Shown here in pieces: positions 28,505 to 36,137 of a stretch of DNA of 64,000 bases. The translations under genes and the position numbers were made by a program. Under the pieces are notes generated by a model. It had not been told where the DNA came from. It saw nothing but the letters and a program-made list of their open reading frames with translations, and ran no database searches. Location of the stretch: the NCBI GenBank assembly GCA_050732695.1, contig JBOHRL010000033.1:104581-168580 (forward strand). The letters are read 5' to 3'. The stretch comes from JBFFZF01 sp050732695 (lineage in GTDB: Bacteria; Gemmatimonadota; Gemmatimonadetes; Longimicrobiales; RSA9). Position 1 is the stretch's first letter. Each line of letters starts with the position of its first letter.

Positions 28505-29110
28505 TCAGCACCTCCGTATGACGCCAACGACGATCCCCTGAACCATCACATCGCCCGCCCGGAAATACATGGGCGGCATGGCCGTGTTCGCGGGCTGAAG
28601 CCGGATCCGGCCGTCGCCATCGCGGTAATACTTCTTGACCGTGGCCGATTCACCGTCGACGAGCGCAACGACCATGTCACCGTTGCGGGCGACGTTGCGT
28701 GCATTGACGATGACGTAGTCGCCATCCTTGATCTGTTCGTCGATCATCGAATCGCCACGCACACGCAGTACGTAATGCTGGCCGCTGCGCGCGAGCAGAT
28801 CTTCCGGAACGGCTATGGTCTCCTGCTCTTCAATGGCTTCGATGGGTACGCCAGCAGCGACATTGCCGAGCAGCGGCAACTCGACGGCAGATGCGGGGCC
28901 GCCGCGCACGAGTTCGATCGAGCGACTCGCGTTGAAGCTCTTCCGGATGTAGCCCTTGGCCCGCAGATTCTCGAGATGTTCATGCACAGTCGCGAGCGAG
29001 CCATATCCGAAATGCCCGGCAATCTCCTCATAGCTCGGCGGATAGCCGTTGCTCGTCATGAACGATTCGAGGAAATCCAGGATCTCTTTCTGCCTTTTCG
29101 TGAGCGGCAT
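28505..29110 (-). CDS. lexA: LexA repressor
   Basis: A 201-residue SOS repressor and self-cleaving protease. The N-terminal winged helix-turn-helix (about 1-65) contains LTKRQKEILDF and PSYEEIAGHFG. The cleavage site is A86-G87 (NVAAGVP). The S24 catalytic dyad is S121 (RGDSMID) and K159 (ATVKK). I chose the ATG at 29110 because it gives the normal MPLTxRQxEIL opening; upstream in-frame sequence is Pro/Ser-rich antisense. It is divergent from trpC, with putative operator repeats between them suggesting autoregulation. Confidence 0.95.
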   Translation of the reverse strand: MPLTKRQKEILDFLESFMTSNGYPPSYEEIAGHFGYGSLATVHEHLENLRAKGYIRKSFNASRSIELVRGGPASAVELPLLGNVAAGVPIEAIEEQETIAVPEDLLARSGQHYVLRVRGDSMIDEQIKDGDYVIVNARNVARNGDMVVALVDGESATVKKYYRDGDGRIRLQPANTAMPPMYFRAGDVMVQGIVVGVIRRC

Positions 29111-29177
29111 TCTGGCCTCGGTCAAGGAGCGGAGCGGCGGCCGGATCGGGCTGGACCCGCAGTCGGGTTCGGTCGGG

Positions 29178-29222
29178 ACCCGAAGATCAACCGAAGACAG
29201 TATACCCGAACATGAACCGAAG
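29178..29222. promoter_or_regulatory. Putative LexA operator: paired CCGAA-N6-CCGAA direct repeats
   Basis: Two 19-bp copies (29178-29196 and 29204-29222) agree at 17 positions. Each contains CCGAA twice with an 11-bp period (29180, 29191; 29206, 29217). On the lexA strand this reads TTCGG-N6-TTCGG. The copies lie over the lexA -35/-10 spacer and the predicted transcription start, and the second covers the trpC ATG. The known alphaproteobacterial SOS box is also a direct repeat with 11-bp period (GTTC-N7-GTTC). Assignment as LexA sites is inference. Confidence 0.5.
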
Positions 29223-29227
29223 CGCAA
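29199..29227 (-). promoter_or_regulatory. Putative lexA promoter
   Basis: On the minus strand TTGCGC (29227-29222) is followed after exactly 17 bp by TATACT (29204-29199), which is close to the -10 consensus. It predicts a start near 29192 and an 80-base leader before lexA. One operator-like repeat fills the -35/-10 spacer. Confidence 0.45.
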
Positions 29228-30051
29228 GGGCGAAGGATGGGTCGATTCTGGACCGGATCGTAGCGACGAAGCGGGAGGAGGTCTCGGGGCTGGCGGCTCG
29301 GCGGACGGAGTGGCGGCGGGAGGCGGAAGCCGCCGAGCCGGCCAGGCCGTTTGGAGCGGTGCTGGCGAGGCGAGGGGAAGTGGCGCTGATCGCGGAGTAC
29401 AAGAGGCGGTCGCCGTCGGCGGGCGCGCTGGGGAGCGGGGATCCAGCGGAAGTGGGGCGGCAGTACGAGACGGGCGGGGCAGCGGCGCTGAGCGTGCTGA
29501 CGGACGCGACGTATTTCGGGGGTTCGGTGGCGGATCTGGTGGCGGCGAAAGCGGCGGTGGGGCTGCCGGTGCTACGGAAGGACTTCGTGTTGGACGATGT
29601 TCAAGTGTGGGAGGGTCGCGCGCGCGGAGCGGACGCGATTCTGCTGATCGTGCGGATACTGGGGGATGACGTGCTACGGGGCCTGATCGAGCTGTCGTCT
29701 GAATTGGGGATGGCGGCGCTGGTGGAGGTCCATGACGCGGGCGAGCTGGATCGCGCACTGAAGTCGGGTGCATCGCTGATCGGAGTGAACAACCGGGATC
29801 TGAGCACATTCCGAACGGATCTGAGCGTGTCGGAATCGCTCATTGAACGGATCCCTCCGGATCGGATTGCGGTGTCGGAGAGCGGGATTGATGGACCAGC
29901 AGCGGTCGACCGAGTGGGTCAGTGCGGGTATGACGCGGTGCTGGTGGGTGAGGCGCTGATGCGATCGGGCGCGGACGTTGGTTCGTTCATTGGCCGGGTC
30001 AAGCGGGATCGCAACGAGTCGCGGGCGTTGTGGCGGTCATCGACATGCTGA
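29212..30051 (+). CDS. trpC: Indole-3-glycerol phosphate synthase
   Basis: A 279-residue TIM-barrel enzyme converting CdRP to indole-3-glycerol phosphate. Key blocks are ILDRIVATKREEV (about 12-24), IAEYKRRSPSAG (catalytic Lys and Glu region), LRKDFVLDDVQVWEGRARGADAILL, GVNNRDLSTF and VSESGI. No Shine-Dalgarno sequence precedes the ATG; a -10-like TATACC ends five bases before it, so the message may be leaderless. Codons in the first two thirds favour G in the third position, including GGG, CGG and AGG, unlike the C-ending codons of its neighbours. It overlaps trpF by 7 bp. Confidence 0.95.
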   Translation: MNRSARAKDGSILDRIVATKREEVSGLAARRTEWRREAEAAEPARPFGAVLARRGEVALIAEYKRRSPSAGALGSGDPAEVGRQYETGGAAALSVLTDATYFGGSVADLVAAKAAVGLPVLRKDFVLDDVQVWEGRARGADAILLIVRILGDDVLRGLIELSSELGMAALVEVHDAGELDRALKSGASLIGVNNRDLSTFRTDLSVSESLIERIPPDRIAVSESGIDGPAAVDRVGQCGYDAVLVGEALMRSGADVGSFIGRVKRDRNESRALWRSSTC

Positions 30052-30710
30052 CGCGGGTGAAGGTCTGCGGAGTGTGCCGGCCGGCGGATGCTTCAGGCGC
30101 AGTGAGGGCAGGTGCGTCGTACGTGGGTGTTATCCTGGCGGCGAGGAGCGTGCGGCGACAGGCGGTCGTGGCTGCGGAACGCATCCTTGACGCAGCAAAT
30201 GGAGCGGAGCGAGTGGGCGTATTCGTGGATGCCGAGGAGTCGTTCATCGTGAAGACTGCGGAGCATCTGCGTCTGGACGTCATCCAGCTTCACGGAACGG
30301 AATCGCCAACGCGAGTGGAACGGCTGCGACGGCGCGGGTCATGGACGATCTGGAAGGCGATCCGGCCGCGCTCCGCGGCCGAGTTCACGGAAGGGCTCGG
30401 CGCATGGACGGGCGTGATTGACGGTGTACTGCTGGATGGCTGGTCAGCGGATGGCGAGGGCGGCACGGGGACGCGCTTTGACTGGGCGGGCGTGGCGCCG
30501 TTCCGCGACCGAGTGCCGGCGGGGGCTGCCTTGATTGTGGCTGGCGGGCTCGATGCGGGCAACGTCGGTGACGTGATCCGCCTGCTGCGCCCGGACGTCG
30601 TGGATGTCAGTTCCGGTGTGGAATCCTCGCCGTGCGAGAAAGCGATGGATCGAATGGTCGCGTTCGTGAACGCAGCGCACGGCGCATCCGATGCGAGGAC
30701 GCGGGCGTGA
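30045..30710 (+). CDS. trpF: Phosphoribosylanthranilate isomerase
   Basis: A 221-residue TIM-barrel enzyme converting phosphoribosylanthranilate to CdRP. The catalytic Cys is in VKVCGVCR (about 5-12) and the catalytic Asp in VLLDGW. IQLHG and the phosphate-binding LIVAGGLDAGNV complete the pattern. ATG at 30045 is preferred; an in-frame GTG at 30030 is possible. The stop overlaps the trpB GTG. Confidence 0.93.
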   Translation: MLTRVKVCGVCRPADASGAVRAGASYVGVILAARSVRRQAVVAAERILDAANGAERVGVFVDAEESFIVKTAEHLRLDVIQLHGTESPTRVERLRRRGSWTIWKAIRPRSAAEFTEGLGAWTGVIDGVLLDGWSADGEGGTGTRFDWAGVAPFRDRVPAGAALIVAGGLDAGNVGDVIRLLRPDVVDVSSGVESSPCEKAMDRMVAFVNAAHGASDARTRA

Positions 30711-31927
30711 GCATGCACGAGACGGCGGAGGCCAACGTGTCCGTTTCGCGCGAGGATCGCTTCGGCGCATTCGGCGGCCGCTTCGTGCCGGAGACGCTGA
30801 TCGCTGCGCTCGACGGGCTGAACGCGGCGTGGCATGAAGCGCAGGCCGATGCATCGTACTGGGCCGAACTCAACGCGTTGATGCGCGATTACGTGGGCCG
30901 GCCGACGCCGCTGTTCCGGGCGAACCGGTTGGGCGATGCGGCGGGCGGCATCGTCGTCTATCTCAAGCGCGAGGATCTGAATCACACTGGCGCCCACAAG
31001 ATCAACAACACGCTGGGTCAGGTTCTGCTTGCACGCCGGATGGGCAAGACGCGGATCATCGCGGAGACGGGCGCGGGGCAGCACGGCGTGGCGACAGCCA
31101 CGGTCTGTGCGCTGTTCGGCCTCGACTGCGTCGTCTACATGGGCGCGGAGGATGTGCGGCGGCAGGAACTCAACGTGTACCGCATGCGGCTGCTGGGCGC
31201 GGACGTTCGCACGGTCGAGTCGGGGACGCGGACGCTGAAGGATGCGACGAACGAAGCGATGCGGGACTGGGTCGGGACGGCGACGGACACACATTACATC
31301 ATCGGTTCCGTGGTCGGTCCGGATCCGTATCCGCGCCTCGTTCGCGATCTGCAATCCGTGATTGGCCGGGAAACGCACGAACAGATGCTCCGGCTCGAGG
31401 GACGGCTGCCGGCGGCAATCGTTGCATGTGTGGGTGGCGGTTCCAACGCGATGGGCATCTTCCACGAGTTCGTACCGCACGCGAGCGTGGATCTGGTGGG
31501 CGTGGAAGCGGCCGGTGAAGGCATCGCGAGCGGGCGGCATGCAGCTTCGCTCGGGGCAGGCCGGCCGGGCGTGTTGCACGGATCGTACAGCTACCTGCTC
31601 CAGGACGAGGGCGGGCAGGTTGCGCCGGCGCATTCGGTCTCGGCCGGCCTCGATTACCCCGGCGTGGGCCCGGAGCACGCGCATCTTCGAGACAGCGGTC
31701 GAGCGCGCTACGTGTCCGTAACCGATGCCGAGGCGCTGGACGCGTTTGCCGGGCTGGCCCGTCTGGAAGGCATCATCCCCGCGCTGGAAAGTGCGCACGC
31801 TGTCGCGTACCTCCTGCGCGAAGGCGAGCGCTGGCGGGGCAGGGGGCCGGTCGTCCTCTGCCTGTCGGGCCGGGGTGACAAGGATGTCGCACACGTGGCC
31901 GCGCAGCGCGAGGTGGCGGGTGCGTGA
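30707..31927 (+). CDS. trpB: Tryptophan synthase beta subunit
   Basis: A 406-residue PLP enzyme condensing indole and serine. The PLP lysine lies in EDLNHTGAHKINN. GRFVPETL, AETGAGQHGVATATVCA and the phosphate-binding GGGSNAMGIF are canonical TrpB1 blocks, so this is the standard alpha-dependent type. The GTG at 30707 overlaps the trpF stop (GTGA); an ATG two codons later is also possible. trpA is not adjacent: two non-biosynthetic genes intervene. Confidence 0.96.
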   Translation: MSMHETAEANVSVSREDRFGAFGGRFVPETLIAALDGLNAAWHEAQADASYWAELNALMRDYVGRPTPLFRANRLGDAAGGIVVYLKREDLNHTGAHKINNTLGQVLLARRMGKTRIIAETGAGQHGVATATVCALFGLDCVVYMGAEDVRRQELNVYRMRLLGADVRTVESGTRTLKDATNEAMRDWVGTATDTHYIIGSVVGPDPYPRLVRDLQSVIGRETHEQMLRLEGRLPAAIVACVGGGSNAMGIFHEFVPHASVDLVGVEAAGEGIASGRHAASLGAGRPGVLHGSYSYLLQDEGGQVAPAHSVSAGLDYPGVGPEHAHLRDSGRARYVSVTDAEALDAFAGLARLEGIIPALESAHAVAYLLREGERWRGRGPVVLCLSGRGDKDVAHVAAQREVAGA

Positions 31928-33777
31928 CATCCGGGTGGAGTGAGGTCGTGAGCGAGAGGCTCGAGCCGCCGATGGCGGGAGCGAACGGCCATCCGGAACC
32001 CGAAGCGGGGGCCGGCGCCATCGTCGCGCACGGTGCCGGAGGTGAGAGTACACGCCATCCGGATGGGAGCGTCGACTGGGAGGAACCGCCCGTCGCGGCC
32101 AAGCAACTGGCCGAGCTGTTCACTGCACTCGACAAGGCAGCGCGCGCGCGGCGCCTGTATCAGGAAAACAACCCTGTCTATCAGACGTTCAACGCGAACC
32201 TGCGCGAGCTGATCGCCCGACTGTGGGAGCAGGTGCAATCGCTGCCCGTGATTGTGGAAGAAAACTCGTTCAAGACATTCGGCAACGAGTTTGGCGCACG
32301 CGATGGCCGCGACGGCCTGCCGTTCCTGTTCTTCCGCGATGGCGTCCGTCTCATGACGTTCCTGCCCGGTTTCGAGGATGAAGTCGATCGCTTTCTGCAG
32401 GTTGTGGACAGTGCCCGCCAATTCGGTCCCAAGGCGAGTGACGACATTGTCACACTGCTATGGGAAGAGGAATTCGCATCGTTTCAGTACAGCTACGTAG
32501 ATCTGCTCGCGGAGACGGTGACCCGTGGGCCGAACGCGGGTGAGGCGCAGCGCCCGCCACCTTCCGTGGACCGATCGAAGGTCGAACGACTGGTCGAGGG
32601 CAAGGAGCCGGAAGACACACCGCCCGCCGTGCAGCAGGGTGAACCGCCCGTCGCAACGGCTGTGCTTCCAGAGAACTTTGTCGAGACGACCTACTTCCTC
32701 GAGCCAGAAGAAGTCGAGAAGCTGCGCCGGGAAGTCGAGATCGAATGGAATCGCGATGTGCGCAGCGCAGTCCTCGACGCGTTGTTCGACCGGCTGGAAG
32801 ACGAGACGGTCGCAGACCGGCATGGCGAAATCATCCGCATCCTCGGGCAGCTGCTGCCCGCATTTCTCGGTCGCGGCGATCTGGGCAACGCAACCAAGAT
32901 CGTGGTCGAAGTGGGCGCGCTGCTCGAAGCGGGCCAGCTCGCTGGCGAGGAGAAGGATGAGGCGCTGCGACTGCTGCGCGAGTTGAACGATGCGCAGGTG
33001 CTGTCCGGGCTCCTCGGCTCGCTCGACGATGGATCGATTGATCCCGGGACGCAGGAGCTCGCCACGTTTCTGTCCTATCTCGGAGCGGAGGCGATGCCGC
33101 TGCTGCTGCGCACGGCGGAGCGAACCGGGTCCGAGAAGCTCAAGGAGCGGATGTGGCCGGCGTTGGAAGCGATGGGTCGCAAGTATCCTCGTGCACTGGC
33201 CAGCGAGATCCTGTCACCCGATCTCGCGATCGCGTACGGTGCCGCCCGCCTGACCGGGCGAACACGCCTCGCCGAAGCGAGAGATACTCTGGTCACGCTG
33301 TTCCGGAAGGCGGATGCGGCGGGCCGTCGCGTCGCCGTCGAGGCACTGGCTGCGATTGGTGACGCCGGTGCGCTCTCGGCGGTGCAGGACGCGATCAATG
33401 ACCCGGATCGTGAAGTGCGCATCACGGCGGCCCGCGCACTCGGCAACGCGACCAGCAATGCCGCGCGCGAACGCCTGCGCGCATCGATCTCGAGCAAGGA
33501 ACTGCGCGACGCGGACCTGACGGAGATGATGGCGTTCTTCGAGGCCTACGGCACGATCGCGGTCGAGGAAGACATCGGGGCTCTGGATCGGCTTCTCAAC
33601 GGTCGCCGGCTGCTGGGCAGAGAGTCACCGGAGACCCGCAGTTGCGCGGCCATGGCGCTCGGTCGCATGTCATCACAGGCGGCACGCGAGTCGCTCAGGA
33701 GAGCGGCCGACGACCCGCACCCCCTCGTTCGCAACGCGGTCAACAAGGCGCTCGCGGCGCCCAGGCGGTACCGGTGA
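31924..33777 (+). CDS. HEAT-repeat protein inside the trp operon
   Basis: A 617-residue cytoplasmic protein. A Gly/Glu/Pro-rich start (1-55) is followed by a module (about 58-197) with ARRLYQENNPVYQ and FFRDGVRLMTF, then an acidic linker (about 198-260). A long helical region (about 270-610) has HEAT-like repeats, e.g. VAVEALAAIGDAGALSAVQDAINDP. It has no signal peptide or membrane helix. The GTG start overlaps the trpB stop, and its own stop overlaps the HD-GYP start, so it is coupled on both sides. The first module appears related to the N-terminus of the next protein. Probably a scaffold or sensor; no enzymatic function can be assigned. Confidence 0.82.
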   Translation: MTSGWSEVVSERLEPPMAGANGHPEPEAGAGAIVAHGAGGESTRHPDGSVDWEEPPVAAKQLAELFTALDKAARARRLYQENNPVYQTFNANLRELIARLWEQVQSLPVIVEENSFKTFGNEFGARDGRDGLPFLFFRDGVRLMTFLPGFEDEVDRFLQVVDSARQFGPKASDDIVTLLWEEEFASFQYSYVDLLAETVTRGPNAGEAQRPPPSVDRSKVERLVEGKEPEDTPPAVQQGEPPVATAVLPENFVETTYFLEPEEVEKLRREVEIEWNRDVRSAVLDALFDRLEDETVADRHGEIIRILGQLLPAFLGRGDLGNATKIVVEVGALLEAGQLAGEEKDEALRLLRELNDAQVLSGLLGSLDDGSIDPGTQELATFLSYLGAEAMPLLLRTAERTGSEKLKERMWPALEAMGRKYPRALASEILSPDLAIAYGAARLTGRTRLAEARDTLVTLFRKADAAGRRVAVEALAAIGDAGALSAVQDAINDPDREVRITAARALGNATSNAARERLRASISSKELRDADLTEMMAFFEAYGTIAVEEDIGALDRLLNGRRLLGRESPETRSCAAMALGRMSSQAARESLRRAADDPHPLVRNAVNKALAAPRRYR

Positions 33778-35225
33778 GCGGCGCGGCTCCACTCGTTCAC
33801 AGCGAGACCGTTCTTCAACCGCTGGGCCGCGCGCTCGTAACCGCCTTTTATGCGACGGCCCGCGCGATCCGGTTCTATCCGCTCGAAAATGCGACCGTGC
33901 AGAACGGACTGGACCAGTTGATTCGCATCATCCGGCGGGTTCTCGATCGGGAAGGCATCATCCAGTTGCGGCTGCTCGGCGATTTCATGTTCCTGAATGA
34001 TGCACGGCTGCGTCTCGACCTTTCGGACTACACGTCGTTTTCGCACCTCGCAAGCCTGTTCCGCCGCCACGGCATCGGCCAACTCGAGATCGGTGCCGAG
34101 TTTCAGCGGGAACATCTCGTGCCGCTGGTTTCGTTGCTGGTCGAGGACGATGCGGGCGGGGACGCCGCGTTCGAGCAGTTCCTGTCACGGCTGACACAGA
34201 GCCCGGCCCGCCATGTCGACGTCCAGCCTGCGCATGAAGTACAGCAGGATCTCGAAGTCGAGGATGACGATCGCGCCCGGGAAGCGGCCAAGGTCACGTA
34301 CTTCCAGTCCGTGCACGTTGCGCGCGAGGTGCTGACGGATGCGCGCCTCGGGCGGGCAGTGAACCTGCGTCGCGTGAAACGAGCCGTACAGAGCATCGTC
34401 GATCAGGTCCTCAACAACGAGACCTCGATCCTCGGCATGACCGTGCTGCGCGATTATGACGAGTACACGTTCACGCACTCCGTGAACGTATGCATTTTCA
34501 GCGTCGTGATCGGGCAACGGCTCGGACTGACGAAGCTCCAGCTTTATGAGCTGGGCCTGGGTGCACTCTTCCACGACATTGGCAAACAGCGGATCGACGC
34601 GACGATCGTGACCAAGGCTGGCGGCCTGACGAACGACGAATGGCAATGGATCCGGCGCCATCCGACCGAAGGCCTGCTCAGCCTGTTCTGGATGCGCGGC
34701 CTTGCCGATGTACCGTATCGTCCGATGCTGATGGCGTACGAGCACCACATGAAGATCGATCTGACGGGATACCCGTCCAACAAGCGGAAGCGGTCTCCCA
34801 CGCTGTTCAGCCGCATTGTCGCGACGGCCGATGGATTCGACGCAGCGACCTCGAAGCGCAGCTACCAGCAGCAGCCGTGGCCGCCGGATGAAGTCATGCG
34901 CGTCATGCGCGAAGAGCCCAAGCGCGGCTTCGACCAGCTGTTGGTCAAGGCGCTCATTAACGCGACCGGCGTGTTTCCCGTTGGCACCCTCGCCATCCTC
35001 GACACGTTCGAACTCGCGGTCGTCGTCGCACGCAATCCGGACACTCGCCGGATCCACCAGCCGGTCGTGAAAGTGATCTGCGATTCCATGGGCATCATGA
35101 TGGCGAATCCCGTGACGGTCGATCTTGCGGAAAGTGATGCCGAAACGCAGAAGGCGAAGCGCACGATCGTGAAGACCGTCGACCCGGACAGATTCGGTAT
35201 TCGTGTCTCAGACTATATCCTCTGA
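33774..35225 (+). CDS. HD-GYP domain protein (putative cyclic-di-GMP phosphodiesterase)
   Basis: A 483-residue protein. The N-terminal module (about 12-140) resembles that of the upstream HEAT protein (AIRFYPLENATVQ; LFRRHGIGQLEI). The HD-GYP domain (about 215-420) shows H235, H267-D268 with K271 (FHDIGK), H296, H324-H325 and GYP at 332-334. The usual HHExxDGxGYP signature is altered to HHMKIDLTGYP: the Glu is Met and the Gly after Asp is Leu. HD-GYP proteins usually degrade c-di-GMP; the altered signature makes activity uncertain. It starts in a GTGA overlap and ends 23 bp inside trpA. Confidence 0.87.
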   Translation: MSGAAPLVHSETVLQPLGRALVTAFYATARAIRFYPLENATVQNGLDQLIRIIRRVLDREGIIQLRLLGDFMFLNDARLRLDLSDYTSFSHLASLFRRHGIGQLEIGAEFQREHLVPLVSLLVEDDAGGDAAFEQFLSRLTQSPARHVDVQPAHEVQQDLEVEDDDRAREAAKVTYFQSVHVAREVLTDARLGRAVNLRRVKRAVQSIVDQVLNNETSILGMTVLRDYDEYTFTHSVNVCIFSVVIGQRLGLTKLQLYELGLGALFHDIGKQRIDATIVTKAGGLTNDEWQWIRRHPTEGLLSLFWMRGLADVPYRPMLMAYEHHMKIDLTGYPSNKRKRSPTLFSRIVATADGFDAATSKRSYQQQPWPPDEVMRVMREEPKRGFDQLLVKALINATGVFPVGTLAILDTFELAVVVARNPDTRRIHQPVVKVICDSMGIMMANPVTVDLAESDAETQKAKRTIVKTVDPDRFGIRVSDYIL

Positions 35226-36012
35226 AGTGGGCCCGCTTACGGCCCGGCTGCTCGGGCTCCGGCGCGACGGGAGACGCGCGCTGATCCCGTACGTCACCGC
35301 CGGCTACCCGGAAAGGCAATCCACGCTGTCGCTCCTCGAGGCGCTCGTGGGCGCGGGCGCCGATACGATCGAGCTGGGTGTGCCGTTCAGCGATCCGGTC
35401 GCGGATGGCCCCACCATCCAGCGCTCTTCACAACGCGCGCTCGAGAACGGCGTCACCATGACGTGGGTGCTCGAGGTCGTGGCGGCGTTCCGCGCTCGCC
35501 ATGACGTGCCTGTCGTCCTGTTCACCTACCTCAACCCGGTTCTGTGCCACGGCGTTCGGCGTTTTCTCGACGATGCAACGTCGGCAGGTGCGCATGGATT
35601 GCTGCTCACGGATCTGCCGGTCGGCGCGGATCCGGGCCTTGAAGCAACCTTCGAGGAAAGCGAACTCGCGCTCGTGCGCCTGATCGCGCCAACCACGTCA
35701 CAGGCACGGGCACTCGAGATCGCGCAGCGCACACAGGGTTTCCTGTACTACATCGCGCGTATGGGCGTGACCGGTGCGTCCTCGAACCTGCGCGAAGCAC
35801 TGAGTTCCGAGGTCGCATCACTGCGCGCTGTCACGGATGTTCCCATTGCCGTCGGCTTCGGCATCTCGACGCCCGAACAGGCCGCGGCAGTCGCACGTGT
35901 GGCGGACGGCGTTGTCGTGGGCAGCGCGTTGATCGACGCGCTCGATCGCGGTGGCTCCGCCGGCGCGGCAAGGCTGATCACGTCGCTCCGGCAGTCGATC
36001 GACGCGGTCTGA
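35203..36012 (+). CDS. trpA: Tryptophan synthase alpha subunit
   Basis: A 269-residue TIM-barrel subunit cleaving indole-3-glycerol phosphate. The catalytic Glu is in ADTIELGVPFSDPVADGP and the catalytic Asp in LLTDLP. VTGAS and VGFGIS are the phosphate-binding loops. The GTG start lies 23 bp before the HD-GYP stop, so it is coupled to that gene rather than to trpB. A hairpin follows the stop immediately. Confidence 0.95.
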   Translation: MSQTISSEVGPLTARLLGLRRDGRRALIPYVTAGYPERQSTLSLLEALVGAGADTIELGVPFSDPVADGPTIQRSSQRALENGVTMTWVLEVVAAFRARHDVPVVLFTYLNPVLCHGVRRFLDDATSAGAHGLLLTDLPVGADPGLEATFEESELALVRLIAPTTSQARALEIAQRTQGFLYYIARMGVTGASSNLREALSSEVASLRAVTDVPIAVGFGISTPEQAAAVARVADGVVVGSALIDALDRGGSAGAARLITSLRQSIDAV

Positions 36013-36032
36013 GACGTCGCGCGGGCGGCGTC
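36013..36032 (+). terminator. Hairpin directly after trpA
   Basis: GACGTCGC and GCGGCGTC pair over 8 bp (one G-U) around a GCGG tetraloop, beginning at the base after the trpA stop. No U-tract follows. The remaining 105 bp to the convergent NFACT gene contain no supported gene. Confidence 0.55.
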
Positions 36033-36137
36033 ATGTTGAACTCCCGGCGTCCTCAGTCACGAGTCCGGCTGGCGTTTCAGGCACGAGTTCTTCCGGCGTC
36101 CAGGCACACGTCCCTCGGGCGATCTTGCCGGTGGCGG

